The notes under the pieces were generated by a model. That model was not told where the DNA came from, did no database searches, and saw only the letters and a program-made list of their open reading frames with translations. Below are positions 1-5,923 of a stretch of DNA of 6,849 nucleotides, in pieces. Within the stretch, counting starts at the first letter, position 1. Each line of letters begins with the position of its first letter. The translations under genes and the position numbers were made by a program. The DNA is from Actinomycetota bacterium (GTDB lineage Bacteria > Actinomycetota > Humimicrobiia > Humimicrobiales > Humimicrobiaceae), in NCBI GenBank assembly GCA_018897225.1, contig JAHILC010000237.1:1-6849 (forward strand), read 5' to 3'.

Positions 1-23
1 ATATTCTCATGAATCTGTATTAG

Positions 24-88
24 TTTCAGGTACTTTTTTAAATGAAGCAACGTATAGGCTTTCGAGTACTTTTTTAGATGAGGCAACA
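24..88. repeat. Two-copy imperfect direct repeat, 36-base period (possible IS21-like terminus)
   Basis: Copy A (30-51) and copy B (66-87) match at 20 of 22 positions, differing at 41/77 and 46/82. The similarity extends weakly leftward to 24 and 60. Each copy carries a GTAC, a run of six T, then ATGA and GCAAC. On the minus strand copy B begins with TGTTGCC and both copies read through an A-run into GTAC. Spaced subterminal repeats and a TG...CA tip are known from IS21-family ends, so an element lying to the left and ending near 88 is possible. No transposase is inside the window, so this is inference. The repeat also lies in an open frame (2-112) in which the period is exactly 12 codons, so a coding repeat is the alternative. 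Confidence 0.6.
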
Positions 89-96
89 GGTATGGT

Positions 97-126
97 TTTT
101 ATATTTTTTTAAAAAAAGTGATAAAA
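97..126. repeat. A/T-only interrupted inverted repeat
   Basis: A run of seven T (104-110) is followed directly by seven A (111-117). The outer arms TTTTAT (97-102) and ATAAAA (121-126) are also complementary, with short unpaired bases between (103; 118-120). It contains no G:C pair in the stem, so it would be a weak hairpin. It lies between the left-edge repeat and the tyrA promoter region. It could be a poor terminator for whatever lies to the left, a bent A-tract, or chance in very AT-rich DNA. Confidence 0.3.
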
Positions 127-167
127 TAAATTTAATTATAGTAAAATAGTAAGAAATTTTTTATTCT

Positions 168-196
168 ATTAAATTATAAGAATTATTTTTTATAAT
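168..196 (+). promoter_or_regulatory. Candidate sigma-70-type promoter for the tyrA operon
   Basis: TATAAT at 191-196 is a perfect -10 match. The expected -35 position (168-174, ATTAAAT) matches TTGACA at only three of six bases, and there is no extended -10 TG. Transcription would start near 203, giving a leader of about 25 bases before the ATG at 228. A second, weaker pair is GTGATA (118-123) with TAAAAT (142-147), 18 bases apart. The background is almost pure A/T, so chance matches are likely. This is the only stretch in the window with room for a promoter outside a gene. Confidence 0.4.
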
Positions 197-227
197 AAGT
201 ATTTTTGAATTTAATTTTTAAATCACT

Positions 228-1349
228 ATGAAAAATATAAAAAATATAACAGTAATCGGACTGGGACTGATAGGCGGGTCCCTTGCATTATCTTTGAAAG
301 AAATCAATAAGGATTTTATTGTTACAGGTTATGACATAGTTTCCGATGCCCTAAATATTGCAAAATATCGCAACATTATAGATAAGATAGCAACAAATTA
401 TCCTGAGGCAGTAAAAGATGCGGATCTTATAATAATAGCAACCCCGATAAGCAAAATAATTGAAGTAGTTAACTCCGTAAGAGATTATTTAAAAAAAGGC
501 GCTATATTAACCGATGTCGGGAGTGCAAAAGAAAATATTGTAAAGGAAGTAGGGAAGCTTTTACCTGCAGATGTAATTTTCATCGGTGGCCACCCAATGG
601 CTGGTTCTGAAAATGAAGGTGTCTTAAGCGCCAGGCCGGATTTATTCAAAAATGCTTTTTATATATTAACCCCTACGGATTCTACAAAAACAGAAGCGCT
701 GCTGGCCTTGCATTCCCTATTTACGAAAATAGGTTCAAAGGTAGTAGCAATAACTCCAAAAGAACATGATAAAGTAGTGTCTCTTATAAGCCACCTGCCT
801 CATATTTTATCAACCTCTCTTGTCAAGCTAATTGATGATGAGCAAATTGAACTTAAAAATCTTTTCAAGCTTTGTGCGGGCGGATTCAGAGATATGACAA
901 GAATCGCAATTTCAAATCCTAAAATGTGGGTGGATATTACGATGGAGAACAAGGAAGAGATTAGCAAAGCGCTGGAAAAATATATAGAATATCTCCTTAA
1001 ATTTAAGGATAGTTTAAATAAAAATAATTCTGAATATATAAGAAAGCACTATATCGAAGCAAAAGAAGCGAGAGTAAATCTGCCTAAATATATTGATAAG
1101 GATATTGCTAATCTATATGAATTAATGATAGCAATACCTGATAAAAGAGGGGTTTTAAGTGAAATAACTCTTGCAATCAGCTCAAGCAGCATAAACATTG
1201 AAGATATTTCTATTTTTCATTCAACAGAGTTTCTGGGTGGTGGTATTTTAAAAATCCTGATACAGGGTGAAAATGCCGGCGAAATTGCTAAAGAAGCAAT
1301 CGAAAAAGTAGGTTATGAAGTCAGAGTTAAGAAAGTTTTAGGAGACTAG
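228..1349 (+). CDS. tyrA: Prephenate dehydrogenase with C-terminal ACT domain
   Basis: Catalyses NAD-dependent oxidative decarboxylation of prephenate to 4-hydroxyphenylpyruvate, the committed step to tyrosine, in the cytoplasm. The 373-residue protein opens with a Rossmann fold: GLGLIGGS at 11-18, and Asp36 after the second strand points to NAD rather than NADP. DVGSAK (96-101), the GGHPMAGSE loop with His122 (120-128), SHLPH (188-192) and GGFRDMTR (218-225) are the usual TyrA active-site blocks. An ACT domain occupies about 297-370, beginning near LMIAIPDKRGVL, and probably senses tyrosine. Length and layout fit the ACT-bearing TyrA of Firmicutes. The ATG at 228 is the only reasonable start, since an in-frame stop lies at 219-221 and the Rossmann strand begins at residue 7. 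No Shine-Dalgarno is visible before it. Whether it prefers prephenate or arogenate cannot be settled here. It is first in the operon, two bases before aroA. Confidence 0.96.
   Translation: MKNIKNITVIGLGLIGGSLALSLKEINKDFIVTGYDIVSDALNIAKYRNIIDKIATNYPEAVKDADLIIIATPISKIIEVVNSVRDYLKKGAILTDVGSAKENIVKEVGKLLPADVIFIGGHPMAGSENEGVLSARPDLFKNAFYILTPTDSTKTEALLALHSLFTKIGSKVVAITPKEHDKVVSLISHLPHILSTSLVKLIDDEQIELKNLFKLCAGGFRDMTRIAISNPKMWVDITMENKEEISKALEKYIEYLLKFKDSLNKNNSEYIRKHYIEAKEARVNLPKYIDKDIANLYELMIAIPDKRGVLSEITLAISSSSINIEDISIFHSTEFLGGGILKILIQGENAGEIAKEAIEKVGYEVRVKKVLGD
1340..1344 (+). promoter_or_regulatory. Shine-Dalgarno site of aroA
   Basis: AGGAG, seven bases before the aroA ATG at 1352 and inside the last codons of tyrA. 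It is the strongest ribosome binding site in the window and fixes the aroA start. Confidence 0.85.
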
Positions 1350-1351
1350 CT

Positions 1352-2641
1352 ATGGAAATAAGTGGAGTAAACTCCATCAAGGGTCAGATTAAAATTCCCG
1401 GAGACAAATCAATTTCCCACCGAAGCGCAATTATATCCTCGCTTACAAGTGATAGAGTTGTAATTAAAAATTACTTATTTTCAGAAGATTGTATAAGAAC
1501 AATCGAAGTATTGAAAATGCTTGGAGTTGGGATTGAGAAATTTGAAAGTAATCTCGTGGTTCATGGAAAGGGAATTAATAAATTAAAGGAACCAGATGAT
1601 ATTTTGTATGTGGGTAACTCTGGTACAACAATAAGGCTGTTAAGCGGTATACTCTGTGCTACAGATTTTTTGTCAATTCTCTCAGGCGATAAATCTATTA
1701 ATAATAGACCTATGGACAGGGTAATAAATCCTTTAAGAGAGATGGGAGCAAGTGTCTTTGGAAAAGATAATAATAAAAAAGCCCCGATAGTCATATTTGG
1801 AAACCGGTCAATCCTTAAAGGTAAAAAATTCAATATTAATGTTTCAAGCGCGCAGGTAAAATCATGTCTAATGCTTGCAGGATTATTTGCAGATGGGGAA
1901 ACAGAAATAATACAACCACAAATATCAAGAGATCACACTGAACGAATGCTTGAGTATTTTGGCGCTGACATTTCTTATGACGGAAAAAATACAAAGATAA
2001 AATCGACAAAGACACTTAAGGGAAAGAATATATATATTCCCGGTGATATATCTTCGGCTGCATATTTTATTGTTGCAAGTTTGATATTAAAAGGTTCCAA
2101 AATTTTAATAAAAGACTTAGGGATAAATTCCACAAGGAATTACCTGCTGACGGCTCTGAAAAATATGGGCGCTAAAATTGAAATAAAAAATGAAAGAATT
2201 ATCAATAACGAACCTGTTGCTGATCTGGAATCCTCGTTCAGCAAGCTTAAAGCCATCACAGTCGAGAGTAAATTTATACCTAACATAATTGATGAGATAC
2301 CAATTTTATGTGTAGCAGCAGCCTTTGCAGATGGCAAAACGATAATAAAAGGCATTGGAGAGCTACGTTTTAAGGAAAGCGACAGGATTTCTTCAATTAC
2401 AACACAATTTTCAAAGCTGGGAGTGGATATTGGAGCAAAGGATGATGCTTTAATAATTAGAGGTTCTAAAGATTTAAAAATAGGCGAAGGTTCTATGGAA
2501 TGTAGCGGAGACCATAGGATTGCAATGGCTTTAGCAATACTTTCATTAAAAACAAAGGGAAAAGTAAAAATATTAGATTCAGAGTGTATAAGCGCTTCTT
2601 TTCCAAGTTTTAAATATGAACTTAAAAAAGCAGTTTACTGA
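1352..2641 (+). CDS. aroA: 3-phosphoshikimate 1-carboxyvinyltransferase (EPSP synthase)
   Basis: Transfers the enolpyruvyl group of PEP to shikimate-3-phosphate, the sixth step of the shikimate pathway, and so feeds chorismate toward the TyrA encoded just upstream. The 429 residues cover the full two-domain fold. Visible blocks are GDKSISHR (17-24) with substrate-binding Lys19, GNSGTTIR (88-95, family signature 1), RPMDR (119-123), SAQVKS (166-171), SRDHTE (192-197), catalytic Asp314 in DEIP, RFKESDR with Glu342 (339-345, signature 2) and GDHRIAM (386-392). The SAQVK and RDHTE forms are those I associate with class II (Bacillus/Staphylococcus-like) enzymes rather than the E. coli class I type; that assignment is from memory of the motifs. 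Length is normal and no key residue is missing. It follows tyrA by two bases with a good ribosome binding site, and its 3' end overlaps cmk by 26 bases. Confidence 0.97.
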   Translation: MEISGVNSIKGQIKIPGDKSISHRSAIISSLTSDRVVIKNYLFSEDCIRTIEVLKMLGVGIEKFESNLVVHGKGINKLKEPDDILYVGNSGTTIRLLSGILCATDFLSILSGDKSINNRPMDRVINPLREMGASVFGKDNNKKAPIVIFGNRSILKGKKFNINVSSAQVKSCLMLAGLFADGETEIIQPQISRDHTERMLEYFGADISYDGKNTKIKSTKTLKGKNIYIPGDISSAAYFIVASLILKGSKILIKDLGINSTRNYLLTALKNMGAKIEIKNERIINNEPVADLESSFSKLKAITVESKFIPNIIDEIPILCVAAAFADGKTIIKGIGELRFKESDRISSITTQFSKLGVDIGAKDDALIIRGSKDLKIGEGSMECSGDHRIAMALAILSLKTKGKVKILDSECISASFPSFKYELKKAVY

Positions 2642-3314
2642 AAAAATAATAACAATCGACGGCCCTGCCGGAAGTGGAAAGAGCACAATAGCAAAGTTAC
2701 TGGCAAGAGAACTTGGGTTTAATTATATTGACACTGGAGCCATGTATCGGATAATTACTCTGCTAGCTTTGGAAAACAATATAGATCCTGAAGACGAAAC
2801 TAAAATTTTAGCGCTTGCTCAGCAATCCAGTCTTGAACTTGAAAACAGCCCGGCTGACGAGAGCCGGTATACGATTGTCAGATTAAATGGCAAAGATGTT
2901 ACAAACGAAATAAGAAGCAAAGAAGTTGGCGCTGCTGTTTCAATAGTTTCACGTCTTTCAGGCATAAGAAAATATCTTGTAAAACTGCAGCGCGAACTTT
3001 CTAAACACGGAAATGCAGTTCTTGAAGGCAGGGACACGGGTAGTGTCGTATGTCCGGATGCAACACTAAAAGTTTTTCTTACTGCAAGCTTTCAAGAAAG
3101 AATAAAGAGAAGAGATCTGCAAAATAAACAGAAAGGTCATTTAATAGAAAAACAAGCTATAAAAAAGGAAATATCAAGCCGGGACAGAATTGACAGTTCA
3201 AGAAAAGACAGCCCACTTATCATACCTGAAAATGCAGTCGTGATTGATACCACGAATATGAGTATAAAAGAAGTAGCAGATAAGATAAAAAGATTTTATT
3301 ATGAAAGAATATAA
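2616..3314 (+). CDS. cmk: Cytidylate kinase
   Basis: Phosphorylates CMP and dCMP to the diphosphates using ATP, recycling cytidine nucleotides released by RNA turnover and phospholipid synthesis. The 232-residue protein has the P-loop GPAGSGKST (16-24), YIDTGAMYR (37-45) for nucleotide monophosphate binding, LEGRDTGSVV (136-145) and the lid/base-recognition region RDRIDSSRKDSPL (189-201). The insert between the first two blocks and the GRD motif is the long NMP-binding domain that separates bacterial CMP kinases from adenylate kinases. GRDTGSVVCPDA is a mild variant of the usual GRDIGTVV.PDA. The ATG at 2616 lies inside aroA in another frame, giving a 26-base overlap. No later start leaves the first beta strand intact, and no clear Shine-Dalgarno precedes it, so translation probably depends on ribosomes finishing aroA. 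Its end overlaps plsC by 14 bases. Confidence 0.96.
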   Translation: MNLKKQFTEKIITIDGPAGSGKSTIAKLLARELGFNYIDTGAMYRIITLLALENNIDPEDETKILALAQQSSLELENSPADESRYTIVRLNGKDVTNEIRSKEVGAAVSIVSRLSGIRKYLVKLQRELSKHGNAVLEGRDTGSVVCPDATLKVFLTASFQERIKRRDLQNKQKGHLIEKQAIKKEISSRDRIDSSRKDSPLIIPENAVVIDTTNMSIKEVADKIKRFYYERI

Positions 3315-3963
3315 AATTAAGTTAAAACGTTCCAAAGCTTTCCACGTACTTTATTCTTTTCTTAAATTAATTCTAACCATTTTGTTTAAAATGGTATATA
3401 GAGTTGAGGTATCCGGATATGAGAATATACCTAAAAAGGGAAGGCTGATTCTATGTTCAAATCACTTAAGTTATGTAGACCCTTTATTAATTGGTGCATA
3501 TTTTTCAAGGCATGTTTACTTTATGGCAAAAAAAGAAGTATTTAACAGCAGGGTATTGGGTGAAATTGTATCATTTTTAAATGCTTTTCCTGTAAATAGA
3601 ACCTCTTTAGACAGAAAAGCAATTAAAAATTCTTGTGAAATTTTGAATTCTGACGAAGTTCTGTGCATGTTTCCGGAAGGCACACGTTCTACAGAGGGTG
3701 TAATTAAAGATGGACTCAGAGGTATTGGATTAATATCAATATTGAGTAGTAACAGCCCGATATTGCCGATGGCATTAAGTGGGGCTAATAAAATCATTCA
3801 AAAACCCCGGAAAAGAATTTTTTTCCCAAAAGTAAAAATAATCTATGGTAATTTGATTGATACAAGCTCAATAATTAAGGAAAATGACAATAAAACTGCA
3901 ATTAGTATAATTTTAAATAAAACAATGGGTTCAATCAAGGAACTTTATGAAAGGATTGAATAA
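3301..3963 (+). CDS. plsC: 1-acyl-sn-glycerol-3-phosphate acyltransferase (PlsC family)
   Basis: Likely acylates lysophosphatidic acid at sn-2 to make phosphatidic acid at the inner face of the membrane. The 220-residue protein has a hydrophobic N-terminal segment (about 16-33) that should sit in or on the membrane. The acyltransferase motifs follow in order: NHLSYVDP with the HX4D catalytic pair His55 and Asp60; AFPVNR (95-100); FPEGTRS (124-130), which binds the glycerol phosphate; and PILPMALSG (153-161). Length is within the short bacterial PlsC range. The family also acylates other lysolipids, so the exact acceptor is inferred from family and context. A cmk-plsC-ispH order is common in Clostridia. 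The ATG at 3301 overlaps the end of cmk by 14 bases, with only a weak purine stretch (AAAAAGA) ahead of it. It ends two bases before ispH. Confidence 0.92.
   Translation: MKEYKIKLKRSKAFHVLYSFLKLILTILFKMVYRVEVSGYENIPKKGRLILCSNHLSYVDPLLIGAYFSRHVYFMAKKEVFNSRVLGEIVSFLNAFPVNRTSLDRKAIKNSCEILNSDEVLCMFPEGTRSTEGVIKDGLRGIGLISILSSNSPILPMALSGANKIIQKPRKRIFFPKVKIIYGNLIDTSSIIKENDNKTAISIILNKTMGSIKELYERIE
3950..3955 (+). promoter_or_regulatory. Shine-Dalgarno site of ispH
   Basis: AAAGGA, ten bases before the TTG at 3966 and inside the last codons of plsC. It supports the non-ATG start of ispH, where no ATG lies close enough to be used. Confidence 0.7.
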
Positions 3964-3965
3964 AA

Positions 3966-4823
3966 TTGAGCCTGGAAATAGAAATTGCAAAAAATTCAGG
4001 GTATTGTTTTGGAGTAAAAAGAGCTCTGGATATAGCAGAAAATACTCTAAATAAATATAGAAATAAAAATGCAAAAATTTATTGCCTTGGACAAATCATT
4101 CACAATAAAGGTGTGGTTGAAGAGCTTTCTAAAAAAGGTATAAAATTTGTTGATAAAGAAGAGGATATAGAGCCTGGAAGTATTTTTATAGTCAGAACAC
4201 ATGGAATGCCGCCAGATATTATCGATAAGTTAAAATCCAGAAATATAAAAATAATAGATGCAACATGTCCGTTTGTAAAAAATGCCCATGCTAAAGCAAG
4301 GACACTTAGTAAAAGAGGTTATTTTTTAATAATTATTGGCAATAAAAAACATCCGGAAGTAATAGGAATTAAAAACCATGCAAAAGGTTGCCAATATATG
4401 GTTGTAGAAAATCTTAGTGACTTAGATTCTATAGGTAAAAAAGAAAAAATTGGTGTAGTTGTTCAAACAACTCAAACACTAAAAAATGTACAAGCTATTG
4501 TTTCGGGACTGACTAAAATAGGCAAAGAAATACTTGTAGAAAACACAATATGCAATACAACAGGCAACAGACAGGATGCTGCCAAAGATCTTGCACGAAA
4601 AGTAGACATAATGGTAATTGTTGGAGGTAAAAACAGCGCTAATACCACACATCTTGCTGAAATTTCAAAAAAAATAAATAAGAATACCTATCATATTGAA
4701 AATTATAAAGAATTAAAAACAGAATGGCTCAAAGATATTAAAAAAGTTGGAATCAGCGGTGGGGCATCCACACCCAAGCAGGATATATTGGAAGTTAAAA
4801 AATTTATTGAAAATAAATTTTGA
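3966..4823 (+). CDS. ispH: 4-hydroxy-3-methylbut-2-enyl diphosphate reductase
   Basis: Last enzyme of the MEP pathway: reductively dehydrates HMBPP to IPP and DMAPP using a [4Fe-4S] cluster, in the cytoplasm. The 285 residues have the three cluster ligands at Cys14 (GYCFGV), Cys101 (ATCPFV) and Cys196 (TICNTTGNRQ). Substrate-binding residues are also present: His46 (IIHNKGVV), His79 (VRTHG), His129 and Glu131 (HPEV), the SxN pair Ser224/Asn226 region (KNSANTTHL) and GGASTP (265-270). The start is TTG at 3966, backed by AAAGGA upstream; it places the first Cys at residue 14, as expected for the family. Many clostridial IspH proteins are fused to or followed by ribosomal protein S1. Here there is no S1 extension, the length is that of the plain enzyme, and the next gene is the DUF512 radical SAM gene, whose start overlaps the ispH stop (TTGA). 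Confidence 0.97.
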   Translation: MSLEIEIAKNSGYCFGVKRALDIAENTLNKYRNKNAKIYCLGQIIHNKGVVEELSKKGIKFVDKEEDIEPGSIFIVRTHGMPPDIIDKLKSRNIKIIDATCPFVKNAHAKARTLSKRGYFLIIIGNKKHPEVIGIKNHAKGCQYMVVENLSDLDSIGKKEKIGVVVQTTQTLKNVQAIVSGLTKIGKEILVENTICNTTGNRQDAAKDLARKVDIMVIVGGKNSANTTHLAEISKKINKNTYHIENYKELKTEWLKDIKKVGISGGASTPKQDILEVKKFIENKF

Positions 4824-5923
4824 ATAAAATAAAAACTTGCGCCAATAACTGTATATTTTGTTTTATTTCCCAACTACCGCAAGGCTTAAGAGCTACCTTA
4901 TATATAAAAGACGACGACTATCTTGAATCTTACCGGCATGGCAACTTTATAACTCTAACCAACTTAAGTAAAAAAGACCTTGAAAAAATAATAAAATACA
5001 GGATTGAACCGTTGCATATATCTTTACACAGCTTCGATGAAAAAATAAGAAATAAATTGTTTGGCAACACCTGTAATATAAGGGCTATAAATAGTTTGGC
5101 AGATCTTGATAAAAACAGGATAAAAACAAATATTCAGATCGTTCTATGTCCAGGCATCAATGACGGCAAAGACATTGAAAAAACCCTAAGTCGATTAGTA
5201 TCTGATTTTAAAAATATACTCTCTACAGGTATAGTGCCTGTTGGAATTACAAAATATAATAAAATAAATGACTTGATTGGTTTTGATAAAAAAAGATGCC
5301 TGGCATTAATCAATTTTATAAAAAATTTTAAAAGTTCTAAAAAATCTGATAGAAATTGTAACAAAATATTCCTGTCTGATGAATTTTATATAATGGCAGG
5401 CATGGATTTTCCTGAGTATAATTCATATGGGAGATTTTACCAGATTCAAAATGGCATCGGTAAATCAGTGAACTTTCTAAAACAAGCCGATAGTTGGTTT
5501 GAGAAAAGTAAAGTTGGCGGTAACTATTTAAAAAAAAGAGGCAGTATTCTTGTTATAACTTCCGAATATGGAGAGGTGATACTAAAAAAATCATTGAAGC
5601 TTATAAAAGATAAATTAAAATCTTTGGAAAAAAGATATAATGTCGCTAATGTTAAAATTCTAGCCGTAAAAAATGATTTATTGGGCGGAAACGTTAAAGT
5701 AACCGGACTGCTAACTGGAAAAGATATTATTGAAAGCTTAAAGAAAGAAAATTTAGAAAAGTTTAGTAAAATATTAATCCCGGAATGTATTTTTAATTCT
5801 GAAGGCAATACCCTGGACGATATCAGCAGAGCTGCAATTAAAAGTTTTGACAGGAAAATAAAAATAATAAAAGAAAATGGCTTTATATTTACAAAAGAAA
5901 TAATCCAAAATTGCCAGTTATGA
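4820..5923 (+). CDS. DUF512 radical SAM protein lacking the usual N-terminal PDZ domain
   Basis: A 367-residue member of the conserved radical SAM/DUF512 family often encoded just before der in Clostridia; its reaction is unknown. The [4Fe-4S]-SAM motif CX3CX2C is at Cys7, Cys11 and Cys14, followed by QLPQGLR, a DDDY block (31-34) and GNFITLTNL (41-49). Later family blocks are LCPGINDG (109-116), LSDEFYIMAG (185-194), QIQNGIG (208-214), GLLTGKDI (296-303) and ILIPECIF (318-325). In the relatives I know, about 80-90 residues with a PDZ domain precede the cysteines and total length is about 430-460. Here they are absent: an in-frame TAA at 4814-4816 closes the frame, leaving only TTG 4820 (chosen) or ATT 4817 as starts. 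The start overlaps the ispH stop as TTGA and has no Shine-Dalgarno, so it is probably translated by coupling. The end overlaps der by four bases. The family call is firm; the function is not known. Confidence 0.88.
   Translation: MNKIKTCANNCIFCFISQLPQGLRATLYIKDDDYLESYRHGNFITLTNLSKKDLEKIIKYRIEPLHISLHSFDEKIRNKLFGNTCNIRAINSLADLDKNRIKTNIQIVLCPGINDGKDIEKTLSRLVSDFKNILSTGIVPVGITKYNKINDLIGFDKKRCLALINFIKNFKSSKKSDRNCNKIFLSDEFYIMAGMDFPEYNSYGRFYQIQNGIGKSVNFLKQADSWFEKSKVGGNYLKKRGSILVITSEYGEVILKKSLKLIKDKLKSLEKRYNVANVKILAVKNDLLGGNVKVTGLLTGKDIIESLKKENLEKFSKILIPECIFNSEGNTLDDISRAAIKSFDRKIKIIKENGFIFTKEIIQNCQL

Noticed and set aside
30..87. Start of a CRISPR array
   Set aside because: There are only two copies, with 22-base cores separated by 14 bases. 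Spacers would be too short, and no cas gene or further copy is present.
97..126. Rho-independent terminator upstream of tyrA
   Set aside because: The inverted repeat has no G:C pairs and no clear stem followed by a U-tract, so it is listed only as an A/T inverted repeat.
1561..1833. Minus-strand open frame of 90 codons inside aroA
   Set aside because: It is the reverse shadow of a conserved EPSP synthase region, with no recognisable domain and no space for its own signals.
2616..2641. Sequencing error joining or separating aroA and cmk
   Set aside because: Both proteins have normal ends: AroA terminates shortly after its last strand, and Cmk has the usual short lead before the P-loop. The overlap is therefore real rather than a frameshift.
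4700..4820. A frameshifted PDZ domain hidden upstream of the DUF512 gene
   Set aside because: This stretch encodes the conserved IspH C-terminus (GGASTP and following helix) in frame. There is no extra sequence in which a PDZ domain could be hidden.
5134..5808. Two minus-strand open frames inside the DUF512 gene (5134-5364 and 5524-5808)
   Set aside because: Both are opposite conserved family motifs on the plus strand. Their Phe/Ser/Leu-rich translations are what AT-rich coding DNA gives on the reverse strand.
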